Positions 36,138 through 44,796 of a DNA stretch of 64,000 bases are shown piece after piece. Numbering within the stretch: the first letter of the stretch is position 1; each line of letters begins with the position of its first letter. Under the pieces are notes generated by a model. It did no database searches and was not told the origin of the DNA. It saw only the letters and a program-made list of their open reading frames with translations. Both the position numbers and the translations under genes were made by a program. This stretch comes from Mesorhizobium sp. WSM4311 (GTDB taxonomy: Bacteria; Pseudomonadota; Alphaproteobacteria; Rhizobiales; Rhizobiaceae): positions 1 to 64,000 of the forward strand of contig NZ_NSFV01000002.1 in assembly GCF_002295115.1 (NCBI RefSeq), in the 5' to 3' direction.

Positions 36138-36659
36138 CTCGCGATCTCCTCTTGAGCGATCGGCCCCTCAGGGAACGGGACCAAAGCGATTAACGCCGGT
36201 CTGGACAATCGCCCTCGAGACAATAGCTCTCAATTCGACAGGAACGGGTAGCTGAAAGGTGGTTGCCAATAGTGTTTGATATTACGGCGGACTGTTGCCG
36301 CGATGTGGCCCAATCAAATCGCCGAATGACAGGCACGATTTCGCCCTTCTGCCTTGTACTTGCGGGCTGAAAGGACGGTGCTATCGAAGCAGCCGCCGAG
36401 CGAGGCGGAGCGGCCCCGCTTCGCCTGAATTCCTTCGGACCGCGCTCATCATCCGCTTGTCCCTGCGAATGGAAAAATTGTTCGTCACGGCAGCGCCTAA
36501 GGGCCGATCGTTCCTTTCCCGGCCATCCGAAGTCGATAAGACTAGCGCGCAATGATGGCGGTTAGGGTCGCGCAAAAAGTGCCTGCATGTTTAATCGGCT
36601 GGGTTTTTCGGACGGAATTTTCAAACAACATCCGGAAAGCACTGGGAAAGGAGCTTGAT
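36138..36659. other. 522-bp stretch without a recognisable gene
   Basis: Open frames here have poor codon bias and no family resemblance. The segment probably includes degraded sequence from the deleted FGase gene or an old insertion. The end contains the strong ribosome site (GGGAAAGGAG) and presumably the promoter of the next gene. Confidence 0.5.
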
Positions 36660-37679
36660 ATGCCCAGAATAGTGCCTGTGCTCGATCTGAGCCGTCTTGA
36701 ACAAGGCGCGTCGGAACGCCGGACATTTCTGGCGGATCTTCGTTCCGCGTCGCGCGACATCGGCTTTTTCTATCTGGCCGGGCATGGCATCTCCTGGGCG
36801 GAGATCAGCGAGGTGCTCACCGCGTCGCGCCAGTTCTTTGCCTTGCCGAAGGCCGACAAGCTGGCGATCGAGATGGTCAAGTCCTCGCAGTTTCGCGGCT
36901 ACACCCGCGCCGGCGGCGAACTGACCAAGGGCAGGGAGGACTGGCGCGAGCAACTCGACATCGGCGTCGAACGCCAGGCAATCGCGCAAGGGCCGGGAAT
37001 TCCCGCCTGGACGCGGCTGCAGGGACCGAACCAGTGGCCCGCGGCGCTGCCGGATCTCAAACCGGCTCTGCTTGCCTGGCAGAGCAAGGTGACGGCCGTG
37101 GCGATCCGGCTGCTGAAAGCCTTCGCGCAATCGCTCGATCAGCCCGAGGATGCCTTCGATCCGATCTACAGCAGCGAGCCCAACCATCGCATGAAGATCG
37201 TGCGCTACCCCGGCCGTGATGCAACCGATGGCGACCAGGGTGTCGGCGCGCACAAGGATGGTGGCTTCCTGACACTGCTGCTCCAGGATGACAATAAGGG
37301 GCTGCAGGTCGATTATGACGGCAGCTGGGTGGATGTGGACCCCATCCCCGGCACGCTCGTCGTCAACATCGGCGAATTGCTCGAACTGGCCTCCAACGGC
37401 TATTTGCGCGCGACCGTGCATCGCGTGGTGACGCCGCCCGCCGGCGTCGAGCGCATTTCGGTGCCGTTCTTCTTCAGTGCCAGGCTCGATGCGACGATCC
37501 CGCTGCTTGGCCTTTCCGAGGAACTGGCGGCACAGGCGCGCGGGCCGGCCAGCGATCCGGACAATCCGCTGTTTCGCGATGTCGGAACCAATGTGCTGAA
37601 AAGCCGGCTACGCTCGCATCCCGACGTCGCTCGGCGCCATTATGCGGATCTGCTCGAAGGGGAAAGCCGGATTGGCTGA
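36660..37679 (+). CDS. Isopenicillin N synthase-family 2-oxoglutarate/Fe(II) dioxygenase
   Basis: The 339-residue enzyme starts at MPRIVPVLDLSRL behind GGGAAAGGAG. DIGFFYLAGHG is the N-terminal DIOX motif. The iron triad is visible in GVGAHKDGGFLTLLLQD (His ~198, Asp ~200) and LRATVHRVVTPP (His ~255), with an Arg-x-Ser co-substrate motif in VERISVPFFF. Homologues oxidise small metabolites; the substrate here is unknown. It is monocistronic, with a terminator at 37845. Confidence 0.92.
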   Translation: MPRIVPVLDLSRLEQGASERRTFLADLRSASRDIGFFYLAGHGISWAEISEVLTASRQFFALPKADKLAIEMVKSSQFRGYTRAGGELTKGREDWREQLDIGVERQAIAQGPGIPAWTRLQGPNQWPAALPDLKPALLAWQSKVTAVAIRLLKAFAQSLDQPEDAFDPIYSSEPNHRMKIVRYPGRDATDGDQGVGAHKDGGFLTLLLQDDNKGLQVDYDGSWVDVDPIPGTLVVNIGELLELASNGYLRATVHRVVTPPAGVERISVPFFFSARLDATIPLLGLSEELAAQARGPASDPDNPLFRDVGTNVLKSRLRSHPDVARRHYADLLEGESRIG

Positions 37680-37844
37680 CCTTCCTCCGCAAGAAAGGAC
37701 AGGATTTTCGCCATTCTGCCCGATCTTTGGAAAACAATTCGTCGTATCTGTCCGCGAATCGGTTCAAAAGAGCAAAATCCGTTCGGTGTTTTCCTCCCAT
37801 TTCGCCGAGCGGTGTTCCCCTCTGAAGGTTATGACCTTCTTTTT

Positions 37845-37874
37845 GGCCGGGCCGGTTTCGCGCCCGGCCTTTTT
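37845..37874 (+). terminator. Rho-independent terminator after the 2OG dioxygenase
   Basis: Stem ggccgggc/gcccggcc, loop cggtttcgc, followed by five T. Confidence 0.85.
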
Positions 37875-37977
37875 CTAGCCACGTTGCGCGTTGCCGTCGC
37901 CGCGCTGATCCGGCAAGTTCACCACAGCTCATTCGCCAGCCATCGACCGCGGTCCCGTGGAAAGAAGGAGAGGTTTC

Positions 37978-38667
37978 ATGACATCCAATGTCGCAATTAT
38001 CGCCGGTGCGGGTTCCGGCTTGAGCGCCTCGCTGGCGCGCCTCCTCGCGAAGGAAGGGTTCAGCGTCGTTCTGGCCGCCCGCAACATTGAGAAGCTTGGT
38101 GCCTTGCAGGCCGAGACCGGCGCGCAGGCCGTGGCAACGGATGTTTCCGATGCCGCGTCGGTGGAGCACCTGTTCGATGTCGTCGACAAGGCCGGTCCGC
38201 TCTCGCTGGTGATTTTCAACGCCAGCGGACGCGCCCGCGGACCAATAGCCGAACTCGATCCCGAGGCCGTCTGTCAGGCTTTGCTGGTTGGCGCCTATGG
38301 CGGGTTCCTGGTTGGCCAGCAGGCGGCTCGCCGGCTTGTCGCGCGAGGATCGGGCTCGATCCTTTTCACCGGCGCGACGGCCAGCGTGAAGGGGTTCGCC
38401 GGCTCCGCCGGTTTTGCCATGCCAAAATTCGGCTTGCGCGGGCTGGCGCAGTCCATGGCCCGTGAACTGGCGCCGAAGAACGTCCACGTCGCGCATTTCA
38501 TCATCGATGGCGCCATTGCTTCGGCCGCGTCCGGACAGGAGTCCGGGCCGCAGGATCGCCGGCTGTCCCCGGACGCGATCGCCGAGGCCTATCTCTCCAT
38601 TCATCGCCAGCAGCGCAGCGCATGGACCTGGGAGATGGAGCTCAGGCCCTGGGTTGAGACCTTCTGA
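37978..38667 (+). CDS. SDR-family protein with Phe in place of the catalytic Tyr
   Basis: This 229-residue Rossmann protein starts at ATG 37978 behind AAGGAGAGG. It has the dinucleotide loop AGAGSGLSASLAR and FNASGRARG. The usual YxxxK becomes FAMPK, within AGFAMPKFGLRGLAQ, so the proton-donor Tyr is missing. The same change is common in this subgroup (ending HVAHFIIDGAI), so it may be a family trait rather than damage. Catalysis may be altered or lost. Confidence 0.85.
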   Translation: MTSNVAIIAGAGSGLSASLARLLAKEGFSVVLAARNIEKLGALQAETGAQAVATDVSDAASVEHLFDVVDKAGPLSLVIFNASGRARGPIAELDPEAVCQALLVGAYGGFLVGQQAARRLVARGSGSILFTGATASVKGFAGSAGFAMPKFGLRGLAQSMARELAPKNVHVAHFIIDGAIASAASGQESGPQDRRLSPDAIAEAYLSIHRQQRSAWTWEMELRPWVETF

Positions 38668-39057
38668 AGGGGCTGGCGAGGTGCGACGTTCCGGGAGTCG
38701 ACATTGCATGGGGATATCACTATATAGCGGCGGCTTCGACCGGCGCGCCAAAGCGCAGCCCTCCGGAGCGACTGTAAAAATGTGTTACGCATTGCGCCAT
38801 CATTTGTGACGAAAAATCGGCTGGAAAACCGGAAAAGCAAATAGAAACAGTGGCGCGAAGCTGGATTGATCCAGCTCACGGAAGCAACCCTCCAGAATCA
38901 GAAATGTGCTTGAATCCTCGATTTCCTTTGGCTCTGTGGACCCTGCACGGCATTGACTTGCCGGCTGGCCGCGACTCGGCTGGAATGGGAGGATGCATCC
39001 TTTGCGGGATGCCGACGTTTATGATTACCAACGGCTTTGCCGCCAGGGAACAGCAGT
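38668..39057. other. 390-bp intergenic stretch; no gene seen
   Basis: Small frames here lack bias and homology. The region has locally lower GC and presumably contains the promoter for the DUF768 gene. I see no defined site. Confidence 0.5.
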
Positions 39058-39309
39058 ATGAGTGAACACGCGATCGAGTTCTTGCGGGGATGGATCGGCG
39101 AAAAGGTCCATTGCCAGTCCCAGGCCAGGATCGACAAGCAGGCTGAGACCTTGGCCAGGGAATGTGCCGCCAAGGCTGCGGAAATCGGTATTCCCCTGGA
39201 AGATATCCAGGAAGAAGTCGGCGACATCCAGGAACTCATTGCCTCCCGGCTCGAGGAGGCCGCCGAGGCCGACGAGGACCAGCATGCGGTCAGCAAGGCC
39301 GCGGAATAG
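39058..39309 (+). CDS. DUF768-family small protein
   Basis: This 83-residue acidic helical protein reads MSEHAIEFLRGWIGEKVHCQ and AAEIGIPLEDIQEEVGDIQE. It fits DUF768, a small family known mainly from Mesorhizobium, of unknown function. The start chosen is ATG 39058. A 7-codon in-frame extension upstream is less likely. A GC-rich hairpin follows at 39341. Confidence 0.75.
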   Translation: MSEHAIEFLRGWIGEKVHCQSQARIDKQAETLARECAAKAAEIGIPLEDIQEEVGDIQELIASRLEEAAEADEDQHAVSKAAE

Positions 39310-39340
39310 ATTTTACCCGGAACTCTCTGTTATCTGAATG

Positions 39341-39360
39341 CGCGGGCCCTTCGGCCCGCG
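39341..39360. terminator. GC-rich hairpin between convergent genes, possible terminator
   Basis: Stem cgcgggcc/ggcccgcg with loop cttc lies between the DUF768 gene and the peptidase gene. The T-run is poor on both sides. Confidence 0.5.
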
Positions 39361-39368
39361 TTGTCGTC

Positions 39369-40505
39369 TCAGCCGAACGTTTCTTTCAGCCCGAATTTCT
39401 CTTTGACCCACGCCTTCGGCAGCGCCGGCACGAAATTGCCGTCGCGCCCGGTCATGTCGTCATTGGCGGCCAGGGCGTTAAGGATCGATTCCTCCACCGT
39501 CTGGATCACCGCATCGAAGAATGGATCGATGTCTGTATCGGGAATGAAATCGGCCTTGGCGATCCGGCCCGACGGCGCAAGTGCGGCGGCAGGATTGGCT
39601 GTCGAGAAGGCGAGAAAGATGTCGCCCGAACTGTGATAGCCAAAGCCGCCGGTCATCGCGACGCCCAGCGGCACCCGGCGTGCCAGCCGCTTCATCTGGT
39701 GCGGCAGGAACGGCGCATCGGTGGCGACAACGGCGATGATCGAACCCTTTTCGGCGCGCGGCGTGCCTTCGCGGATCGCGGGCTCCGCGAGTTCGGATCC
39801 GGCGCGCAGGCCACGAACGGTGAAATTGCGCCGCTTGCCGAAATTCGACTGCACGAAGGCGCCGACCGTGTAGGAATTTCCCTGCCACCCTATGATGCGC
39901 GACGCCGTGCCCGAGCCGGCCTTGAAGCCGAAAGTGATCATGCCGGTGCCGCCGCCGACGCTGCCTTCCTCGACCGGGCCGCCGGTTGCGCCATCGAGTG
40001 CCTGGGCAACGTGCTCTGATGTCAAATGGTGGCCATTGATGTCGTTGAGAAACCCGTCATAGGTCTCCGCCGCCACCGGCAGGCCCCAGGCGCTGTCGAC
40101 CGCGATAGGCAGTACGCGTTGCATCCAGCGCAGCGTGCCATCACGCGAAACACCGCAGGAATGCGTGTTGGTGATGGTGATAGGGAAGTTGAAAGCGCCG
40201 GTTTCCTCGATGATGTGCGAGCCGGTCAGCTCACCATTGCCGTTCTGGCTGAAGATGCCGGCGAAGACCGGTGTAGCCAGGTCGGCGCGCGGTCTGGGCA
40301 GGATCGCCGTGACACCGGTGCGCACCGGCCCCTTGCCGACGATGAGCGGCCCGTCGCCTGAAATCAGCGTCGCATAGCCGACCGCGACACCGGGCACGTC
40401 GGTGATTGCGTTGAACGGCCCGGGCGTTCCGTCGAAACCGATGCCGAAGCTGCGTGCGCGCGGCTTGCCGCTCGGCGTGGCCAGATGGTGCGGATTGTCG
40501 GTCAT
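39369..40505 (-). CDS. P1-family (DmpA-like) aminopeptidase
   Basis: The 378-residue protein belongs to the S58 self-processing N-terminal nucleophile hydrolases. GGPVEEGSVGGGTGM contains the Gly-Ser autocleavage site (Ser near 182), which becomes the nucleophile. DVPGVAVGYATLI, NGNGELTGSHIIEE and FNFPITITNTHS are family blocks. DmpA enzymes release N-terminal L- or D-amino acids from peptides and amides. It starts 2 bases after the xseA stop, so the two are cotranscribed. Confidence 0.92.
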   Translation of the reverse strand: MTDNPHHLATPSGKPRARSFGIGFDGTPGPFNAITDVPGVAVGYATLISGDGPLIVGKGPVRTGVTAILPRPRADLATPVFAGIFSQNGNGELTGSHIIEETGAFNFPITITNTHSCGVSRDGTLRWMQRVLPIAVDSAWGLPVAAETYDGFLNDINGHHLTSEHVAQALDGATGGPVEEGSVGGGTGMITFGFKAGSGTASRIIGWQGNSYTVGAFVQSNFGKRRNFTVRGLRAGSELAEPAIREGTPRAEKGSIIAVVATDAPFLPHQMKRLARRVPLGVAMTGGFGYHSSGDIFLAFSTANPAAALAPSGRIAKADFIPDTDIDPFFDAVIQTVEESILNALAANDDMTGRDGNFVPALPKAWVKEKFGLKETFG

Positions 40506-40507
40506 GG

Positions 40508-42073
40508 TCAGAACAGCGACCCCTGATTGCCGGGTTCTTTCGCCTTGGCCGCCGGCCTGGCTGCCGGCTTTGGCCGCGCTGCGCCGCTGGTTGCCACCGC
40601 GTCCGCCGTCCCGTCGGCGAACTCCAGCGAAAGCGCCATCCCCGATGCCACGTCAGCCGCCTGCTTGATGACGGCGCCGTCGGCATCCTTCACCAGCGCG
40701 AAGCCGCGCGCGAGCACGGCCTTGTGCGAAAGCGTGGTCAAGAGGCGTTCGGCCTGGCTCAACTGGCCGCGCAGGCGCTCAAGCCGCAGCGAGATGACCC
40801 GATCCTGCCGCCTGGCGAGCGCCGCCAGCGTGTCGGCCTGCAGTTTTTGCCGGCGCGCGATCGGCGCCGGCGACAGCCGCGTCGCGGTGCGCGCGAAGCG
40901 CGCGCGACGTTCGCGCACAATGGCAAAGAACGCCGCCTGCGCGCGGGCGAGGTCACGCCCGGTCAGCGTGCGCGCCTCGTTGATGCGTCGCGACAGCGTG
41001 GCCGGAGTCAGCCTCTGGGCCTGGAGACGCGCCCGCTTGCGATCGACGCTGACGGACAGGCCGCGGCCGAGCCTGGATGTCGCCTCGTCAAGGCGTCGGC
41101 GCGGCAACGCCAGCAATTGATCGGGCGAGGGCAGGGCGCGCGCCGCCGCGCGCGCGGCCTGCCGCTTGCGTTCGAAATTGCGCAGCACCGCTGCCTTGAG
41201 CCGCGCGCCGAGGCTGGTCAGCGTCGCTTCGAGGTCGGCCTTCACCGGCACGGCGATTTCGGCCGCGCCCGTCGGTGTCGGCGCCCGCACATCGGCGACG
41301 AGGTCGATCAATGTCCAGTCGGTTTCGTGGCCGACTGCCGAAATCACCGGAATGCCTGAGGCCGCAACGGCGCGGGCCAGCGCCTCGTCGTTGAAGCCCC
41401 AGAGGTCCTCGAGGCTGCCGCCGCCGCGCGCCACGATCAAGAGATCGGGGCGCTGGATCGAACCGTCCCAGGTCAGCGCGTTGAAGCCGGTGACGGCATT
41501 GGTCACTTCCGCACTCGCGGTATCGCCCTGCACGCGCACCGGCCAGACCAGCACATGCAGCGGAAAGCGGTCCTTGATGCGGTGGATGATGTCGCGGATG
41601 ACGGAGCCGGTCGGCGAGGTGACGACGCCGATGACGCGCGGCATGAAGGGCAGCCGGCGTTTGCGGCCGGCATCGAAAAGCCCCTCTGCCTGCAGCCGGC
41701 GCTTGCGCTCCTCCAGCAGCGCCATCAGCGCGCCCGCGCCGGCAGGCTCCAGATTGTCGATGACGATCTGGTAGTTGGACTTGCCGGGATAGGTGGTGAG
41801 CTTGCCGGTGGCGATCACTTCCATCCCTTCCTCGGGGCGGAATTTCAGCCGGCTCATCGTGCCTTTCCACACCACGGCGTCGAGCCGGGCACGGTCGTCC
41901 TTCAGCGCGAAATAGGCATGGCCGGAGGAATGCGGGCCGCGATAGCCCGAGATTTCGCCGCGCACCCGCACATTGCCGAAGACGTCCTCGACCGTGCGCT
42001 TCAGCGCGCCGGAGATCTCGCTCACCGTGTATTCAGTGGCGTTGGTGCGTGATTCGGATGCTGCTTCGCTCAT
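40508..42073 (-). CDS. xseA: Exodeoxyribonuclease VII large subunit
   Basis: The 521-residue XseA has the N-terminal OB domain ([39 protein letters not shown]), the catalytic core ([59 protein letters not shown]) and a coiled-coil C-terminus. With XseB it degrades single-stranded DNA. The C-terminus carries an Ala/Pro/Lys-rich extension ([20 protein letters not shown]). xseB is not in the window. It is cotranscribed with the DmpA-type gene. Confidence 0.97.
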   Translation of the reverse strand: MSEAASESRTNATEYTVSEISGALKRTVEDVFGNVRVRGEISGYRGPHSSGHAYFALKDDRARLDAVVWKGTMSRLKFRPEEGMEVIATGKLTTYPGKSNYQIVIDNLEPAGAGALMALLEERKRRLQAEGLFDAGRKRRLPFMPRVIGVVTSPTGSVIRDIIHRIKDRFPLHVLVWPVRVQGDTASAEVTNAVTGFNALTWDGSIQRPDLLIVARGGGSLEDLWGFNDEALARAVAASGIPVISAVGHETDWTLIDLVADVRAPTPTGAAEIAVPVKADLEATLTSLGARLKAAVLRNFERKRQAARAAARALPSPDQLLALPRRRLDEATSRLGRGLSVSVDRKRARLQAQRLTPATLSRRINEARTLTGRDLARAQAAFFAIVRERRARFARTATRLSPAPIARRQKLQADTLAALARRQDRVISLRLERLRGQLSQAERLLTTLSHKAVLARGFALVKDADGAVIKQAADVASGMALSLEFADGTADAVATSGAARPKPAARPAAKAKEPGNQGSLF

Positions 42074-42124
42074 CGGCTGATTGGGGGCTGGTTGGCGCCC
42101 CGCGTCAAGGCGCCACGATCCGTC

Positions 42125-43081
42125 CTACCAGCCCGGCAGGATCTGGTTCGCCTTGGTACGCCTGATCTTGGCGTAGGCAAGTGCTGCGAAATCGAATGTC
42201 CCGGCCTCTTCGACGAGCGGCACCGAGATGTTGTCCAGGCTCTCCGAGATGTGGCGGGCGAGCGCATCGACGATCTCCGGCCGCGAGGTCTGGCCGCGCA
42301 TGATGCCGATGCGGCAGTCGGGCAGGGTTCCGAAGCCGTCGGCTTCGCCCAGCACCCGCATGCCGGGCCTGAGTGCGCATTCCGGCAGCACCGAGATCGC
42401 CAGGCCCGACAGAACGGCGGCGGTGATGACGGTCGCCGAGAAGCTGGTGAACAGGATGCGATAGTCGCGGTTCTGCTGGTCCAGCACATCGACGGCGGCG
42501 CGCCGCCAGATGCAATTCGGCCGGCCAAAGGCCATCGGCAGCGTCTCCTGTTCATGCGTCGCATGATTGGCCGAGGTGACCCACAGCAGCGGTTCGCGCC
42601 GCACCACTTCCGACTGGCCGCGCACGTCATTGTGCGTCACCAGCGCGAGGTCGAGATTGCCGCGCTTGATATGCTCGACCAGCCCCGGTGTCGGCTCGCA
42701 GATGACCGTCAGCTCGACGCGTGGGTTGGAGCGGGTGAAGCGCGCCATGATCTCGGGCAGGAAGCGGTCGGCATAGTCGTCCGGCGTGCCGATGCGGATC
42801 GTGCCTTCGAGCCGCTGGTCGTCGAAGGCGGCGAGCGTTTCGCGGTTGAGGTAGAGCAGCCGTCTTGCATAGGAGAGCAGCTTGTCGCCTTCCTCCGTCA
42901 GCCTGTTGGAGCGCCCCTCCTTCTCGAACAGCGGCTTGCCGATCCGCTCCTCCAGCCGGCGCATCTGCATCGACACCGCCGACTGGGTCCGGTGCACCTC
43001 TTCTGCCGCCCGCGTGAAGCTGCCGGTATCGGCGATCGAAATGAAGGTTTGCAACTGATCGAGATCGAGCGGCGCTTTCAT
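42125..43081 (-). CDS. LysR-family transcriptional regulator
   Basis: The 318-residue regulator has the N-terminal HTH (LQTFISIADTGSFTRAAEEV, RTQSAVSMQMRRLEERIGK) and a two-lobe effector domain. It resembles the LrhA/LsrB-like branch in the start DLDQLQTFI. It is divergent from the DUF1127 gene with 177 bases between; gattaatc (43132-43139) within TTGGATTAATCAA is a possible half of its site. The effector is unknown. Confidence 0.92.
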   Translation of the reverse strand: MKAPLDLDQLQTFISIADTGSFTRAAEEVHRTQSAVSMQMRRLEERIGKPLFEKEGRSNRLTEEGDKLLSYARRLLYLNRETLAAFDDQRLEGTIRIGTPDDYADRFLPEIMARFTRSNPRVELTVICEPTPGLVEHIKRGNLDLALVTHNDVRGQSEVVRREPLLWVTSANHATHEQETLPMAFGRPNCIWRRAAVDVLDQQNRDYRILFTSFSATVITAAVLSGLAISVLPECALRPGMRVLGEADGFGTLPDCRIGIMRGQTSRPEIVDALARHISESLDNISVPLVEEAGTFDFAALAYAKIRRTKANQILPGW

Positions 43082-43258
43082 CGGCGTGATCCATCACTGG
43101 TGTTGATGGTAAAGATTAAAAACATTCGTTGGATTAATCAATCGGCCGATGGCAAATTGCTGACATCCACATGAAGGCATGTGAATCGAAGCCGGAACGG
43201 CCGCTGTCACCAGCGCCGGCTGCTTGGCTTTGTGTGTTCGAGACTGAAGGAGACCGAC

Positions 43259-43549
43259 ATGACCACGATCGATTTCGCCACCGAGACCTCGCGCATCACC
43301 TCGCGTCCGGCCGTTGCGACGCGCGTGGCCAATACCGTCTTCAATATCTACCGCGCCTGGAAAAACCGTCGCGCCTTCTACCGCCTTGGCGAGATGTCGG
43401 ACGCCGAACTCGCCGATATCGGCCTGACGCGCGCCGACCTGCATGTCGCCATCGACGTGCCGTTCGGTCGTGACCCGACGGCGATCCTGCGCGAAATCGC
43501 CAGTGATCGCGTCGAAACGATCGAGGACATCGACCGCAAGGTGGCCTGA
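43259..43549 (+). CDS. DUF1127 (YjiS-like) small protein
   Basis: This 96-residue protein starts MTTIDFATETSRITSRPAVA behind AAGGAGA. The DUF1127 block is RAWKNRRAFYRLGEMSDAEL then ADIGLTRADL. Such Arg-rich proteins occur in many copies in rhizobia; members have been linked to RNA binding and phosphate or stress responses. It is divergent from a LysR gene and followed by a strong terminator. Confidence 0.9.
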   Translation: MTTIDFATETSRITSRPAVATRVANTVFNIYRAWKNRRAFYRLGEMSDAELADIGLTRADLHVAIDVPFGRDPTAILREIASDRVETIEDIDRKVA

Positions 43550-43652
43550 TCGGCTGATTTCGGTCCTGCTGAACCTTTTCAGGGCTCAGCGCGACCAAGG
43601 ATTATGCAGGCTCCCCACTCCCTGCCGGTTCCCCGCCGGCCTGCCTGCACGT

Positions 43653-43684
43653 TGCCCGGTCCTCCCAAGGACCGGGCTTTTCTT
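43653..43684 (+). terminator. Rho-independent terminator after the DUF1127 gene
   Basis: Ten-bp stem gcccggtcct/aggaccgggc, loop ccca, followed by ttttctttt. Confidence 0.9.
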
Positions 43685-43720
43685 TTCTGGCTTGCTCGGA
43701 AAGGGCTCTTGGTTTGGCGC

Positions 43721-44719
43721 CTAGCGCCGGTCCATGTCCCGCTTGAACTGGTCGAAGATCGTTTCCACGCCCTTCTGGTAGTCGTCACGCTGCTGGGCGC
43801 CGGTCTCGAACATCTTGCCGAACAGATCGTCGAACGGGTTTCGTGGCCGGCCGCTCGGATTGGTCTGCGGCGGCGGCGCCTGGCGCTGCTGCGGTGCCTG
43901 CGGCTGCGGCGCCGGCTGTCCGCCGCCAAATCCGCCCCCGCCACCTTGCCGCAGCATCTCCTCGAAGATCTTTCCCAGCGGATTGTCGCCGTAGGGGCTT
44001 TGCGTCTGCTGCGGCTGCGCCCGGCCCTGCGGCTGCGGCGTGCCGCCACCAAACATATCCTGCAGCACCTTCCCGAACGGATTGTCGCCATAGGGATTGG
44101 GTGCCGGCTGCGGCTGGCTTTGCCCGCCGAACATGTCCTGCAAGACCTTGCCGAGCGGGTTGTCCATCGGGTTCTGGGGCTGCGGTGCCTGGCGTTGTTG
44201 TGGCGCCGGAGCCTGCATGCCGCCCTGCCGCATCATCTGCTCGATGATCTCGCCGAGAGGGTTGCTGCCGCCGCCAAAACCGCCGGCGGCCTGCATCTGG
44301 TTTGTCGTCTGCTTGAACAGTCCACCCATCACCATCGAGGCGATCGCCGGCAGCATCTGCTGCAGGATCTGCTGGCTGACGCCACTCGCTTGCGCCGCCT
44401 GGCTGGCGACGGCGCGCGACAGGTCCTTCGAGCCGAACAGGTGTCCGAGAATGCCGTTGCCTTCGTCGACGCCCTGCGGCGAGAAGGCCCGGGTCGCGTC
44501 CTCGAAATATTTGGCGTGCTGGCCGCTTGCCATCGCCGTCATGAAGGCGCCAAGCCCGTAAGGATCGGCGGTGTTGCGTTGCAACCCCTGCGAAAAGGCC
44601 GGCAGCAGGGCGGCGACTGCTGCCTGTGTCTGCTGCATTGAAAGCCCATATTGCTGGGCAAGGGCCTGCATGCCGTTGCCGTTCTGGGCCTGCGCCAGCA
44701 TGTCGAACAAGGTGGGCAT
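43721..44719 (-). CDS. DUF937-family protein with Gln/Pro-rich repeats
   Basis: The 332-residue protein begins with a DUF937 domain (MPTLFDMLAQAQNGNGMQAL, about 1-140). The rest is Gly/Gln/Pro linkers joining five copies of a short amphipathic helix: NPLGEIIEQMM, NPLGKVLQDMF, NPFGKVLQDMF, NPLGKIFEEML and NPFDDLFGKMF. There is no signal peptide. Regularly spaced helices in a flexible chain suggest a scaffold with several equal docking sites, or self-association; function is unknown. Confidence 0.85.
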   Translation of the reverse strand: MPTLFDMLAQAQNGNGMQALAQQYGLSMQQTQAAVAALLPAFSQGLQRNTADPYGLGAFMTAMASGQHAKYFEDATRAFSPQGVDEGNGILGHLFGSKDLSRAVASQAAQASGVSQQILQQMLPAIASMVMGGLFKQTTNQMQAAGGFGGGSNPLGEIIEQMMRQGGMQAPAPQQRQAPQPQNPMDNPLGKVLQDMFGGQSQPQPAPNPYGDNPFGKVLQDMFGGGTPQPQGRAQPQQTQSPYGDNPLGKIFEEMLRQGGGGGFGGGQPAPQPQAPQQRQAPPPQTNPSGRPRNPFDDLFGKMFETGAQQRDDYQKGVETIFDQFKRDMDRR

Positions 44720-44796
44720 CGGCGTCTCCTCCTGAATTCCTCGGAAGGGAGCCTAATTCGTTTCAACGGTCGATTGAAGCGGCATTTGCCGCTGGC

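Noticed and set aside
36190..36555. Overlapping 86-120 codon frames on both strands after the FGase remnant
   Set aside because: Arg/Ser-rich translations with no ribosome site or similarity.
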